From Epiperipatus broadwayi (lineage: Eukaryota > Onychophora > Udeonychophora > Euonychophora > Peripatidae): a stretch of DNA of 64,000 nt. Numbering within the stretch: position 1 is the stretch's first letter; each line of letters begins with the position of its first letter. The notes beneath the pieces were generated by a model, which did not search any database, was not told the DNA's origin, and saw only the letters and a list, made by a program, of their open reading frames with translations. The DNA lies in the NCBI GenBank assembly GCA_028023455.1, contig JAQFVV010012394.1:18680353-18744352 (forward strand), written 5' to 3'. A program made the translations under genes and the position numbers. Positions 34,248 to 46,780 of the stretch are shown in pieces.

Positions 34248-36157
34248 TTATTGATTTATTAAAAACTAACCTGTTTCTATAGTGTATTTTTAAAAAATTT
34301 AATCTTAAAACAGATTAGTTTTTTTTTAAATATTATTGTTAAATAAAGGAAAATGGGTTTTCAGAAATTAGTTTTCTGACTAGGTAATTAGTAATGATAA
34401 TTTGTTTGAATGCATGGTCAAAGGAAGTGGATCATTACATTTGCTTGATGATTTTTTAAATGTTATATCTTAAAATTAATATTTTATTTTATAATTAGCA
34501 TATTGCTTGAATTAGATAATGAACAGCTGGATGAACTATTGATATAATTATCAGTGTATGTGTTTTATAAAAAAAGAAAAAAAGAAAGCAAATGAAAGCT
34601 TTAAAATATCTAAGGATATTTTTTGAAGGAAAAAGAAGTTTATTATAAATGCTTGAATATGCATATATTTTATAACATCGTTAAGTTATTAATGATTATC
34701 TTTATGAATGTTGTTAGGATACAGAGAAATACATCAATATTGATCTCTGAATTATATAATGTAACAACAAATAAATAAATGTAAGAAATCTATGTATATT
34801 TTATCAAGATTATTTGTGTTCGAAAACTTTTAAAACCGTCTTGAAATGAATTACGATTTCTGTTGTTTTTTAGTAATGTTGTTTGGGAAATTATTTTAGA
34901 ATGAGGCTTGTATATTATGATGTTAATAGTTATTCAGTGTGGAACATATAAGATGGTAGTCAGGAGAGTAATTTTTATATGAAATCCTAGGTGTTTAGGG
35001 ATATGTTGAAAAGCTGTTATGTGTGAGCTGTATATTATTTTCCATGAACAGTTGCATTTCCTTATAGTCAATAAGAGCTAAAATAAAGCCACCTCATGAA
35101 TATTAGTGCCTGATAAATACGGACCTATTATTTTTGCACTGTATCCATGATATTTTCTTACTAATTTGAGTTATTATTATTATTATTCCTTACCCTACAC
35201 TATAATCGCTTGCTATCATCACAAGAATCACATCATAGAGGATAGTTTTATAAGATGGTAAAGCAATGGCTAAACTGTTAGAAATTGATAGTTTATGTGA
35301 AGGCAAAATAAGACAAAAATTTTCTAGCACAAATGATATTGAGATATAAAAGATAGGAGAGGACTGATTAATATTCCTACAAGTATTAGAGATCATTCAG
35401 CTCAAAATAAGTGCATATTTAAATTGGAATGAAAGCGAGAATAAAAAATGATTTAAATGCTATGATGTAAAAATATGAAAATAAAGGAAATACAAAATAT
35501 CAAGCAATATAATTTATTAACAGTTTTTTTTAACTTGTTTAAAAAAAGAGAAACCTATTTAAATAAAGAAAACCCATGAAGTTATATTTTAAATATGTTT
35601 TGCATAAGTAGATAATTTAAAGGGAAGTATTTATATTTATTTAAATTTTTGATATTAAAGTATCAGAATGTATTAAAATATCAAAATAATGCTTTGCTGA
35701 ATTGCAAAGGAAATATTTTAATAATTTTGAAAATATCTTATTATTTATTGAGTTTAGATAAGTGTATTTTAGATTTAAATTTATATTTAAGAACTACAAA
35801 ATAATATATTTTTATGATAGTATAAGTATATCATTAAGTTTTTAGAAATTGGGAGATTTATTTTAATTATTTCCCACTACAAAAACAATAGAATATTATT
35901 GTTTTATTAAATAAGAATAATGTATTGCCACTATTGTTGTAAGGCAATTTTATTTGAAGTGGCCGGAATGAAGGCTATCTTATTTTATTTTGTCATTTAC
36001 TTGTAAAATTTACAATATAAACATTTTTATATTATTATTTTTTTGTAGTAAATATTTTTTTTATTTTATAACCTACTGTAATAGATACAATGTTGTTGAA
36101 TCATAATAAATTGTTAATTATAAATTTATTTAACGCACATTGATTACGTAAGTAATA
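34248..36157. other. AT-rich non-coding stretch
   Basis: No gene or recognised mobile element is seen. Only short homopolymer and TTA runs are present. Confidence 0.5.
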
Positions 36158-36339
36158 TTTACTAAGGCATTAAACCTTTAAACATGTGCATTTGAAAATA
36201 CGAAGGTAGGGACCTCTACAGGTCTTAACCACAAGCTTACTCTTTTCTTCCAAACAGTAAGCTTGTGTTTAAGACCTGTAGAGGTCCCTACCTTCGTATT
36301 TTCAAGCACACATGTTTAAAGGTTTAATGCCTTAGTAAA
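36158..36339. mobile_element. Fold-back element H2 (short MITE-like hairpin)
   Basis: TTTACTAAGGCATTAAACC at 36158 pairs with its complement ending at 36339. The arms of about 78 bases are almost perfectly complementary through GGTAGGGACCTCTACAGG. The loop holds ACTCTTTTCTTCCAAACAG. The arms reach both ends with no unpaired tail, and TA lies on each side, so a TA-target DNA transposon MITE is the simplest reading. Confidence 0.88.
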
Positions 36340-36671
36340 TAAATTGTTAAATGTTTTAAAATTAATATCCTAGTTGAGTTTTTGATTTGTTTGCGTACTA
36401 TTCATTTGCATGATCCATAGAAATTAATGGCTTCAAACATTATTTATTTGCACATGATTCATAAAGATTGCTTAAAATATTATTTCTATTACACTTGATT
36501 GAATAATAAAGTATATAATTATTTTGGTGATTATATAAAATGATCCAACACCAATTTTAGATACTAGATATTGCCACTATATTCAAATATATTATATTTT
36601 AAGAATGCCATATAAAATAAAAAAAGATTGTACAATGTTTTCTCAGAATCTTATTATTTATATTTTATTGC

Positions 36672-37284
36672 AAAATCATCATCATTATCATCAACCATTA
36701 TCAATCCACTGCAGGTTGAAAGTCTCCAAATTCAATCCATTCTCTCCGATCTTTAGCTTCTCTTCTCTGCATTACCTCTGCCCACTTTTCTTATTTCATC
36801 CATCCATCAATCTCTTGGAATCCGGTTTAAGATTTCAATTGTCCATCTATTATCATCTCTTCTAGGAATATGTCCAGCCCAACTCCACCTCAGTCTTAAT
36901 TTTTTCAATGAGGTCAGTAACACGTTTGTTCTCTTACCCATATATTGTGTTTTCAACTTCTTGTTACTCTTAACATGCATCTCTCTATACTTCTTTGAGT
37001 ACTCTGAAGTCTGTATTGTTTTTCTATTAAGTGTCCAAGTCTCAGATCCATAAATAAGAACTGGTAAAGCACATTTATTAAAAACCTTTCTTTTCAAACA
37101 CATAAGCATATTTCCTTTTAGTATCAAGTTATTTCTACCAAAAGCATTCCAACCAGGTTTAATTCTATGATTAATTTCATCTATTGTTTCAATCTGTATT
37201 AATAATCTGACCAAAGTATTTGTAGCTGTTAACTTCTAACTCATCATAATCAATCTTTATTTTCATATTTTGAGAAAATCCATT
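36672..37284 (-). pseudogene. RTE-like LINE: 3' part of reverse transcriptase
   Basis: The minus-strand frame from 37214 to 36807 is open for 135 codons. It carries WNAFGRNNLI, LKRKVFNKCALPVLIYGSET and LRWSWAGHIPRRDDNRWT, the region after the RT catalytic core in RTE-type LINEs (the group related to C. elegans F52C9.6 and BovB). Homology starts in another frame at 37284 and continues after a frameshift past 36807 through a CCTGCAGTGGATTGATAAT terminus. A GAT-rich tail at about 36672-36695, typical of a LINE 3' end, closes it. The catalytic part is missing, consistent with 5' truncation. Clade naming is from memory of these motifs. Confidence 0.85.
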
Positions 37285-39829
37285 GAGTCATTCAGTTATC
37301 TTAGTTGCTTATTGTTGTAAGGGTAGTTAGATATGTAAAATCCTTCAATATATTTAACTAAAGTCTTAATTAATTTATTTTTATTATTAGTGTCAGTAAT
37401 GAACTTGAGATTATTTTTAAAAGAATTGTAAAAGTTGTATTAAAATATAATGATTAAGAATTATCAGTTGATGTTTAATTTTCTATTAGTATTTTTATTA
37501 AAGGAATAGTAATCAATTTATTGCTATTTTTGTAATAAATTTATAAATCTTTTATATTAGGATTATTATGTGTGTTTTAAAGACATGAGAATTATGTAGT
37601 AGTTTTGTTATGTGAATTTAGTAGGGTAATATTCTTATGCCATTGGAAATCTATCTTTAGGGATGTATCCTCAATGTTTAAGCCATTCTACCACACTGAA
37701 TGTCTCATGTGAAAAGTTCTATAATTGTATTTATTTTTAATCGAACCATAATTATTTATAATAATGAGCTAGTTACAAATTAAATTTGTTAGTAAAATGT
37801 ATGGATTGAATATTCTAGTTGGAACCCTAATTATTTGTTTGTGAACTTAAGTGTTATTATATTTTAATTTAATGAGTTTCTTATAATTATTACAAAATAT
37901 TAATTTTGTTAGATACTGTATGTTAGTAATGTATCTTGAGCTAGTCTTAATCTTAATTGTCTTAATAATCATTGTTTACGTAACTTGACTATAGTATAAT
38001 ATAGTTATATTCTAGTTAGCCAGTCTTTAGTTCAGTTTTTCTTGTAAGTAAGGGTACAATATATATATATTAGTTTTTAGAACACTATATATCTCTGACT
38101 AAATTCACATTATTGTCAATGATTTAATGTCCTGCATAGATACATTAGTGCAATGATATAGTGTTGGATTCTGGAATTTACATCCATGGATCATTCCAGG
38201 TCTGTCATTCCCAACTTTGAGTGCTAGAATTTCCGATGAATTCCTGAGTAATAAATCATTTTAAGATTTTTTTATTTAATTAATTAATTAGATCTTTTTT
38301 ATGATCATAAATTAGGTAAAAGGATTTGTGTCCATAGAATTATTAATTATAGCAATGTGAATTTTTGAATAAATGACAAATGTGATACATATTTGAAGAA
38401 ATAAACTTTGAAAATAACCATAGAACATAATCAAAATGTAGGTAAAAATGTCTAGTGATAAATATATATTGATATTTAAAAAACAATTTTGTTCATAGAA
38501 TAAAATAAGATTTGTTTTTAAAAAAAGAAACTAATATGTGAAAGATATTTTATATATTGAAATTAATAGACCAATTTTGAAAAAAGAAATGAGATATTTA
38601 TTTACTGATAATTGAGATTACATATCAAAACATCAAAGTAAAAGAAGTACTAAAATATATATAAGTATAATTTTTTTTATATTTTGTAAGGCATAGGAAA
38701 ACATTTGAAAATTATATACAAACTTTAAAATATGAATGCAAAGAATTCTTATATCAATTATTTTAAAGTACCTAAGTCTTTTTATATTATAACTGTCATA
38801 ATAAAAAATAATTAAATTACTGACAAGACATTAACTGGCTTTATCTCTGATTTTGATGTTTGCTATCAACTTCATGATTTAACTATTTATTATTTATTGT
38901 TATAATATTTATATGCTAACTATAATTTGTATTGTTTATATATCAAAACTGTTAAATACAAATTTTAATATTCCTTCTTTATAATTAATATTACAAACCA
39001 TACTTAAGCCTAAATCAGTAAAAGCATTAACAGGTTTATCTTAATGATCACTAAAATATCATAACACTTATACTTATAGGTTGTGGTATTTTAGAAAAAT
39101 TGCTTTTAAAACTAGTAATACATTATTCATTTATCTAGATGGCATTTGATATACAAATTACCTATAAACAATTTGCAAAATTGTGTTCACTTCATTATAC
39201 CATCTTTAAATGTTAAAAACTTTAATATTTTATGTACCTGGCACTAGCCTTTCACTAGTTAATTGCTTTGCAGATTTAGTAATGCATGAAATGGTTTCCA
39301 ATTTACTTATTACCAACTTTTTTCAAATGTCATATTGATTGAAATTAATTTTAATTATAGCTATATATAGCTTTTGTGTTCTAACAATGACAGATTACTA
39401 TATAATAGAAACAATATTCTTAATGACTTTTTTTTATTATTAAGTTTCACTTTTCGTGAATTACTTTTTTTTTTAATAATCTATTTACTAAGATAATTTA
39501 TTTCACAAAAACGATTTATTAAAGAATGATACCTGGCAGATAAGTAGTACTTTATCAGAACAAATGAGATTACTTTTTAATTGGAGTTTTCAATGATAAC
39601 AGCTGGCATGATAAAGTTTAAATTTGTTTATTGATTTTAAAAAAAAAAAAAACCTTTTAATTACATGTATCTTTTTTTTTAATAAAAACTCTTGTAAATT
39701 ATTATTAAATGTATTAACACATAATAGCAGGTTAACAAGGAAGTGTTGATGGCATGCATATACCCCATATTGTGCAATATTAATATAATAATTAAATACA
39801 TGTATAGTATTTATATTTTAAGCTAGATG
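37285..39829. other. AT-rich non-coding stretch
   Basis: No gene is seen. A tRNA-like patch at about 38148-38215 (ATGATATAGTGTTGG then GGATCATTCC) may be an old SINE head. Poly(A)/(T) runs lie near 39425, 39638 and 39672. Confidence 0.4.
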
Positions 39830-40088
39830 TAATTAGAGGGGATTTGAATCCACACTTTCAAGTTCTCTTTAGTCATCCACTCCATCTTATATAACCAATA
39901 CACATGACCACATACATGTGGAAAAGATAAATGATCTCCAATATACATATTTCATGCTGACCCAGCACTCAACATACATATATTGAAGATCATTTATCTT
40001 TTTTGCATGTATGTGGTCTTGTGTATTATAAGATAGAGTGAATAACTAAAGGAAGCTTTAAAATCTGGGTTCAAATCCACTCTAATTA
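39830..40088. mobile_element. Fold-back element H3: inverted pair of tRNA-like heads
   Basis: The arms are about 125 bases and roughly 85% alike by eye, meeting around 39965. The outer part of each arm carries a B box reading outward: GGGTTCAAATCCAC at about 40069 (+) and GGATTCAAATCCCC at about 39838-39855 (−). An A-box-like AGTGGATGACTAA/AGTGAATAACTAA lies about 30 bases inside each. The structure is thus two copies of one Pol III-type SINE head joined tail-outward. No flanking duplication is evident. Confidence 0.75.
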
Positions 40089-40103
40089 AATCTTAATATA
40101 AAT

Positions 40104-40235
40104 AATCAAATGGCTTTATTGCTCTGGAGTGAATAAAAAATTTGAGAACCAGAAGTGCAAAAACTAGAATTGATCTGAAGATCTTATGCTCTAGAATTTA
40201 AACTTCTACCAGGGAACTAAATCATCTAACTCCCA
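40104..40235 (-). mobile_element. tRNA-derived SINE (family 2), copy 1
   Basis: Read on the minus strand it starts with an A-box-like TGATTTAGTTCCCTGGTAGA. A degenerate B box (CAGATCAATTCTAG), the body GCACTTCTGGTTCTCAAA and the end AAGCCATTTGATT follow. The same order is seen in two neighbouring copies. Confidence 0.75.
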
Positions 40236-40241
40236 AAATAA

Positions 40242-40367
40242 CCAAATAAATGGCTTTGTTACTGAGGCATTCTTAAGAAGTTTGAGCACCAAAAGTTCTA
40301 CAACTGAAATTGATCTAAGGACCTTAGATTTCAGAATCTGACCCTCTAGCAATGCTCTAAACCATGT
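40242..40367 (-). mobile_element. tRNA-derived SINE (family 2), copy 2
   Basis: It lies immediately next to copy 1 in the same orientation, with TGGTTTAGAGCATTGCTAGA as A-box region, a weak B box (TTAGATCAATTTC), the body AACTTTTGGTGCTCAAAC and the end AAAGCCATTTATTTGG. Confidence 0.75.
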
Positions 40368-40792
40368 TGAGTAATCTTAAGTTATCAAAAGTTTTGAGTA
40401 TTGCATCCTTAGTTGCTTAAATCATATTAAGCATTTGAAAAGCAGCTTGAGCATACAAATTCATTTAATTGATCATGAAATTATTTTTTTTACTATACTC
40501 AGCTGAGAATCCATATAGCTATCTATCAACTACTGCTCTAAACTGCACAGAGTCAAAGTCAGAACAATTCGATGAAATGTTTCAAAAGTAAAATTGAATG
40601 TTTATATATTCAGTAAAAAAAAATTTATTATTAAATGTAGATATGTATGCAGTGACTTGTAGTTCTCTACGATGTTTGTAGATCTTATATAATATAATGG
40701 TAGCCTTTGTGTATTCAGTACCGAAAATGCATTAAGGTTATATTTAGTGCCTTCAATTTCTTCTCTGTGTATTAAAACAATATCAGTGTCAT

Positions 40793-40907
40793 GCATGGTT
40801 TGGGGCAGTAGCAAACTCTAGAGTATAAGATTCTCAGATTGATTCCAGTTCTGGCACTTCTGGAGTTCAAACTTTTTATAAATCCCTAAGATAGTCATTT
40901 GATTACC
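40793..40907 (+). mobile_element. tRNA-derived SINE (family 2), copy 3
   Basis: CATGGTTTGGGGCAGTAGC (A-box region), CAGATTGATTCCAG (B box), GCACTTCTGGAGTTCAAAC (body) and ATAGTCATTTGATTACC (end) match copies 1 and 2 in order. This copy is inverted relative to them. Confidence 0.78.
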
Positions 40908-43030
40908 TTTAATTTATACAATAGAAAGATATTTAAATATTTGAAAATTAGTGTGACGTATACAAATGGCAATATGACACAGATTTTAGCCTAATTTTAA
41001 ATGAATAAATTTATCTAAAAAAAATTAAATTAAAAATAAATTATAGCTTATGATAAATTTTACAAATAATATAAGACATGCAATCAGCACCCAAGATAAC
41101 AACTGTAGAATTATTTTGATTTATCCCATCTGAAGAGATGCATTAAACTCCCACAATTATCATTTTTCAATACGGTTAGAATATATTTCTACATTAACAA
41201 ATTGTTTTAACTTGTTAAATGGAAGATGTCTTTGATAATGATCAGCTTTATTTTCATTCGCTAGGAGATATTTCTTATAGAAATATAAAAGAAGTCACCC
41301 ATTTTCAGTTGAAAATGTAAATGCCATTTCCTGCTACAATTTTTACTAAACTTTTTATTCAACCTCATTCAGGATATCTCTAGATTTAATTTTAACTTAA
41401 GGATATCTCTAAATTTAATTTTAACTTTGATACTGCCTTGCAGAAAGTGATCAAATACTATCTTCTGTTTATTCCAGAAATGTAATTCTAATGATTTTTA
41501 ATGAGTGTGTAAATAATTTTACATCTTTTTACTATATAACACACTGAAAATCAAATAAAAGTGATATTTTAACTGACAAAATAGATTAGCATTGATATAA
41601 AAAGAGAGGGTATCATTCAAAAATTTATTTAAATGATTCTTTGGAAATCTTGCTTGTGAATTATTTGTCTTGTTTGTTCCACGAATACATTGTTTATTCA
41701 TATTATATATTCTTCAAACAACTTACATTGTTGGGCAATGCTAAAATGCAATTATGTTAAAACTTTCAACCCATACAATATGTCAGTCATTCTTCATACT
41801 CTCACAACAGTATGACCAATATGCTATGCCTTTTTATTTTTTGATTATAAAATGTCTTAAAAAAATAATAGGTCACTTATCCAAAAAAAAAAAGTCAATT
41901 AAATCATGCCAACACAAATTTTTTACTACATGTATGGTTTGTTTAAGCAGGTTTTATTACAATCTTCCCCCTGTTTTCCATTTACATTTTTTTTTCTTTC
42001 TTATTAAGTCCATTTATTATTAGCTATGCCTGTAATGGTTTACGTTGAGGGTCAATTTTGTAAATAGTACAATTCTATAAATATTTCATTGTTTTTTGTT
42101 TTTGTTTTTAAAAAAATACAATTAAAAAAAGAATAAATTCATAGAGAAAGTCAAATTGTAATGAATAATTATACTAACTTATTTTGTTAGCAAAAAATAA
42201 AAAATAAAAATAAAAGGAAATGTATAAAATAAAACAATACAAAAAATATTACTCTACAAACTTTTACTAAAACAAAAATAAATAAAATTCTTACACTTCA
42301 TCTGCAAAAATTATCTTTCTTATAAGTTCTCTTACGATAATATTCATGCAAGTTATAATTTTGGAGATGAATATTAATTTCCTTGTACTTTGAAGACTAT
42401 CATTGTTATTTCAGGAATTAAAGCAATGATATTAGACTTTTCCTAATATATTGAAACAGTAGGATCTGCATTGCAGATATTTGTTTCACCTTTTCTCACC
42501 TATTTCCTACTCTCATATCTTAGTTTAAACCCCAATCTATCGTAGTGTGTCTGCAATGCGCTTATATACCGAAAATCCCGCCCAATTTTAAACCACGAGT
42601 ACAACGCTCGTATTATATATATAAGTATAACTCATGCCCAAATAAATAAAATATTATGGATTATGTATATGTTCACATAATTTACATTTATTTAAAAGTA
42701 GTTTATATAAGTCATAATTGCTCACACACTATGATATGCATATTTAAAACTTATGCTAAAATTATAAATTGTCAGTTAAAATTATTTTGTTTGAATCTAT
42801 TTACAAAAATGTATTTTTTTATTTAAAATAAAATTCATATTCGTTTAGTGGATGGATTCAAATATTGCAATTTAAAAAGTAAAATAATTTTCTTTTGAAT
42901 TTAATAAAAGTCATGCCATATATTTCTGTTAAAATAAATGAGGGCTGATAGGAACAATAGTTTTAATTATTATCTAAAAATACAGCAATGTCCACTCAAG
43001 GTTTTATTTCAATTAGTAAGAGTAATTTTA
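40908..43030. other. AT-rich non-coding stretch
   Basis: No gene is recognised. A 25-bp near-tandem repeat (AGGATATCTCTAxATTTAAT) lies at 41371-41425. Confidence 0.5.
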
Positions 43031-43130
43031 ATTAAATCAAGTTTGTAATTCGAATGTCCACAAGGAAATTAACAATAGAAATTAATTAAAATTTTGTTGA
43101 ATTCCTTTGGACATTCGGATAGAATTGATT
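43031..43130. repeat. Imperfect inverted repeat
   Basis: AATTCGAATGTCCACAAGG (about 43050) pairs with CCTTTGGACATTCGGAT (about 43104-43121) across a loop of about 30 bases. Pairing weakens outside this core. Confidence 0.6.
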
Positions 43131-43230
43131 ACAGCTAATAAGCAAAGTCTGAAGTATTTTGTAACGCTCCAGGGCAGGTGTATTGTTCAATTCTACTATA
43201 AAAAGAAGGGTTTTCTTTTGTTCTCCATTC

Positions 43231-43349
43231 TAGTGATATTTCAGCAAATGTTTCTAACCAAAATTATTCTAGTGATATTTCAGCAAATGTTTCTAACTGA
43301 AATTATTCTAGTGATATTTCAGCAAATGGGTCTAGTGAAAATATTCTAG
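43231..43349 (+). repeat. 39-bp tandem repeat, three copies
   Basis: ATTCTAGTGATATTTCAGCA begins each unit. Because 39 is divisible by three, a plus frame (43107-43349) encodes ILVIFQQMFLTKI three times with small changes. The repeat explains the frame, and I see no gene context. Confidence 0.9.
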
Positions 43350-43504
43350 TAAAATATTCTACGAGCAAGATTTCAAAATATATTTTCCTGAGACTCTAGC
43401 TACATGCCTGTGAACTTATATTTGAAGCTGAGTTTTCGTCTTCAAATTAATTTACTGTAAGTACAGTATCACCTATGAACCACCCAACCTTCAAAATTGC
43501 TAAC

Positions 43505-43616
43505 CTTGACATGACAGAGTAGAACCGGCAAGAAGGCTATTTTCCTCTCAGGAATGGCCAACCGTTGCTCTATACCATCGAAAGCTATCACATAAGGAAC
43601 CCCAAACTGCTGCTGC
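43505..43616 (-). other. Exon-like segment (speculative)
   Basis: On the minus strand a pyrimidine-rich TTTATATTTTTGGCAG is followed by CAG repeats (a NAGNAG-type acceptor). An open segment of about 37 codons follows, ending at CAAG|GTTAGC, a plausible donor. Base composition is visibly less AT-rich than the flanks. The peptide (QFGVPYVIAFDGIEQ ...) matches no family I know. It could equally be a fragment of an unrecognised repeat. Confidence 0.15.
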
Positions 43617-43699
43617 TGCCAAAAATATAAACAATACCAGATTTTGCTGCTGAATTGCATAAAACCTGCCGACCATCAATCTACCTGCAAATGCTTTTC

Positions 43700-45540
43700 C
43701 AGAGGTAACCCCAAATTAACCCATGAGCTCTTGTGATTCCTAACTAACATGCTATAGCTATTTTAAATTGTTTTTCTTTTATTTCACATAACTTCATTAT
43801 GTATTCCTTTAACGTGTTCTAATATAATCAACAGTTTTGCTCTCTATCCTTGGGTTAATATTTTCTATTTATTAAGCTTTCTTTTATTTTATTATGATAA
43901 TGTGTCAGAATAGTCTTTGACCGAGTGAATTATTCCCTTTGTTGAAAGTAAGATGCCGATATTAAGGCATATTTAAATTTATAAATAATTCCCAATTTTA
44001 TTATCTTGCAAATCATTCGTCCGAGGGCTATTCTAATCTTCATTAATATATATAATAATTAAATAGTTTAAAATCTACATTTTATTGATTTTAACCTAAT
44101 GTGAGAATATGTGCGAGGTCAATGATTTAAATATGTCATAAATGCATGATTGCGTAAATAAATCCCTGCTTTCTTTCCAAACCCGCAAGCATGCATTTTC
44201 CTATTTTAAAATCTTCTACTTTAATTTCAAAGTTAGTCATTGACGTCGAGAATGTGCGGACCCTTTTAAATAAATTTCTGGGAATTTGATTGGGCATTTT
44301 TCCTAGGCTAAGTGAGTCCATTTTGTATGTTTTATATACATTAGTCTAGTATTGCTGGTAAATGGAATTGGTTGTTGAGACCGCTTTGTTTTCTTTCCAA
44401 GGATTTTAAACGGCCAAGTCCGTTATCTGCTGTTCCCAGGCAGAGTGTGTACTCAAATGTCACATCTGGGAATTAGACGCAGTCGTCACCCAGTCGCTAA
44501 GTTTCGGCTGTTTGTGACAACACATTCCTACGGGTCAGCAGCGAGATGCCCTCCATAGTCATTCCAAATATTTCCCATTATATTATATATATATATTTTA
44601 CAAAGCATCCGTGACTTAAATGTGCCACAACCGCCATCCTTTAATAAATTCATTATTAGCAATACCGACCTCCCAATGTAACTTTAATTATTATTATAAA
44701 ATAAATGCCTTGATCACATCCCCACTTTATTGCTTAGTAAGCTTTTGTCCGTGTTATTCTCGAAATCAATAAATATTCTATAACACTTAATTTTCAAATA
44801 TTTTATTAAACTTTTATAATTACTCAAAGCACCTCGCACATGTTCCCATCTCTTTTAAAGCACATTATCATAATACTATTAGCCTGAGGGATAGAATATA
44901 TTTTCTTAAAACCTTTTGTAATTTAATTGAATGTAATGCCAACAATTATTTAGTAAGCGTTCCTGTTTCATATAAGCAGACAGTGGCGTTATATATATAT
45001 ATTTCTATAAATAAATCTTTGAAATCATTTAAAACTAATTTTGATCTTTTATTTTGTTGATTCCTATCATTGTCTCGGTCTATATATCTATTTCCCCATT
45101 TCTTTTGTACATCCATAGACGTAAATTAGCAACCCAAATTTATCTTAGTATAGAGTCTTTTGTTTCTCCCTGACCACCAGGCACCGGTAAAGGGTTATAC
45201 TAGTAGTAGCATCAGATGCATTATCATGTAGGTGGCGCTGTGAAATTTAGACTTTAGATTCGAACTTAGTATATCTAGAAGGCAACCCCTCATAGAGTGT
45301 TCCGTTTCGTGTGTGGGGTTTGAATTCTGCAGGGTGTTAGCAAGATAGACAATTCTGACTGTTACAATATGAGCTATTTTTTTGACAACAGACTTCACAA
45401 TCTAATTTTTAAATTTAATAACATTTATCTATTGTTAAAATTCATGCATATTTAAATATAAATGTTACTGAATTTGCAATAGCTCATAAAATCTGTTACA
45501 ATTAAAAAAACAAACAAAAACAAATGAGTATATTTCATGG
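43700..45540. other. Mixed-composition stretch, no gene recognised
   Basis: This region has fewer homopolymers and more GC than its surroundings, especially 44380-44560 and 45170-45360. That could indicate an old LTR or other element, but I find no second copy in the window. Confidence 0.35.
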
Positions 45541-45547
45541 TAATAAT

Positions 45548-45757
45548 TAAAATGGAGTTGGGCTGGACATACTACTAGAGAAATGATAATAAAAAGACCA
45601 TTGAAGTTTTAAATTGAGATCCAGATCTTAAAAGACTATGTGTGAAATAGCTGGATGACTAAAAGTAGTTTGCTGGAATGATGTGAAGAGAAGCTATGAT
45701 TTGGGGAAAGTGGATTAAATTTTCCAAGATCTTCATCCTGCAGTGGATTGATAAGTT
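45548..45757 (+). pseudogene. RTE-like LINE 3' tail fragment
   Basis: GAGTTGGGCTGGACATACTA starts a block equivalent to the WAGHI...RRDN..WTIE segment at 36807-36900, followed by the CATCCTGCAGTGGATTGATAA end. Only the last 200 bases of the LINE are present, as expected for a strongly 5'-truncated copy. Confidence 0.75.
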
Positions 45758-45788
45758 TGAAAATATCTAAATATAAAAACTGATAATA

Positions 45789-45891
45789 GTCAAGCTTTGG
45801 TGGTCGAGTGGTCAACACAGCTGCTTTACAAACAGTTGCCCCTGGTTCGCTTTCCAGCCGATGCTTTGACACATGAAAAAAAAAAAAAAAA
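45789..45891 (+). mobile_element. tRNA-Val-like SINE (family 1) with target duplication
   Basis: GGTGGTCGAGTGGTCAACAC (A box) and CTGGTTCGCTTTCC (B box) flank an anticodon-arm-like GCTGCTTTACAAACAG, which places TAC at the anticodon position as in tRNA-Val. The unit ends GATGCTTTGACACATG plus A16. Flanking repeats AAAAACTGATAATA (45775-45788 and 45887-45900) overlap the poly(A). The tRNA origin is an inference from this short match. Confidence 0.88.
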
Positions 45892-46780
45892 CTGATAATA
45901 TGTCATATTTTTATAAGAAATAGACACCAATGATTTATTTATAACTTTTAACCGAAAATAATTTTAAATGCCACCAATGATTGGTAAATCAACAGATTGA
46001 ACATTAATGAATAAATTGGTTTCATTTATAATTTTTTTTAATGAGTATAATTTTGAGAGGAATAACTTTTTTTTTTATCAATACAGCTTTGGATTATTCA
46101 CTATGAAATAATACAGATGACTTCTAAAAAGAGCATGTGTTGTAAGTATAAAATATTAATATATGATCAAAATCATATTTCAATAATATTAAATAATCAA
46201 AATTAATAGAACAAATGGATATATATTATCTATGAAAATGAATGGTTTAATATTTAAATTTCACTTTTTTAAATATAATATTAATCCAGCATATTATTTA
46301 ATGTTGCTTCTCTGAATAATCTGAAGGGGTAATATAATAACAGAATAAAATGAAGATTCCAGTAATTTTAATTTTTTTGTTTTACATTCTTAAGAGTGGA
46401 ATATTTAGTAAACAAAACTTGCCCATAAATCTACTGATAATGTAAATTTCACTAAGAAAACACAACTTTAGAATAAAACACAAAAACATTCAGTTCTGCA
46501 GTCTTTTCTTAATACACTTATTAACAGAATACATAGAAAATTAAACACAAAACAAAATGGATTTAGCATTCACGTATAAAAAAAATCACAATTTCTAGTT
46601 TCCAGATAATATTGTGTTGGCATATGAAAATAACCAAAATATGTTATCAAAAATTCCATAATCTATCCAGGCATTTTATCTAATGATTGTTCCTGCATAA
46701 TCAAGTCCACAATCAGTACCAATTTTATAACTCACAAAATAAATTCCAAAATATGTTCTGAACTGATTAAATTTTTCTTT

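Noticed and set aside
41754-42023. 89-codon plus-strand frame rich in Phe
   Set aside because: It comes from T-rich low-complexity sequence with homopolymer runs and has no domain signature.
45789-45875. Functional tRNA gene
   Set aside because: A and B boxes are present but acceptor stem pairing is absent, and the unit carries a poly(A) tail and target duplication, so it is a SINE.
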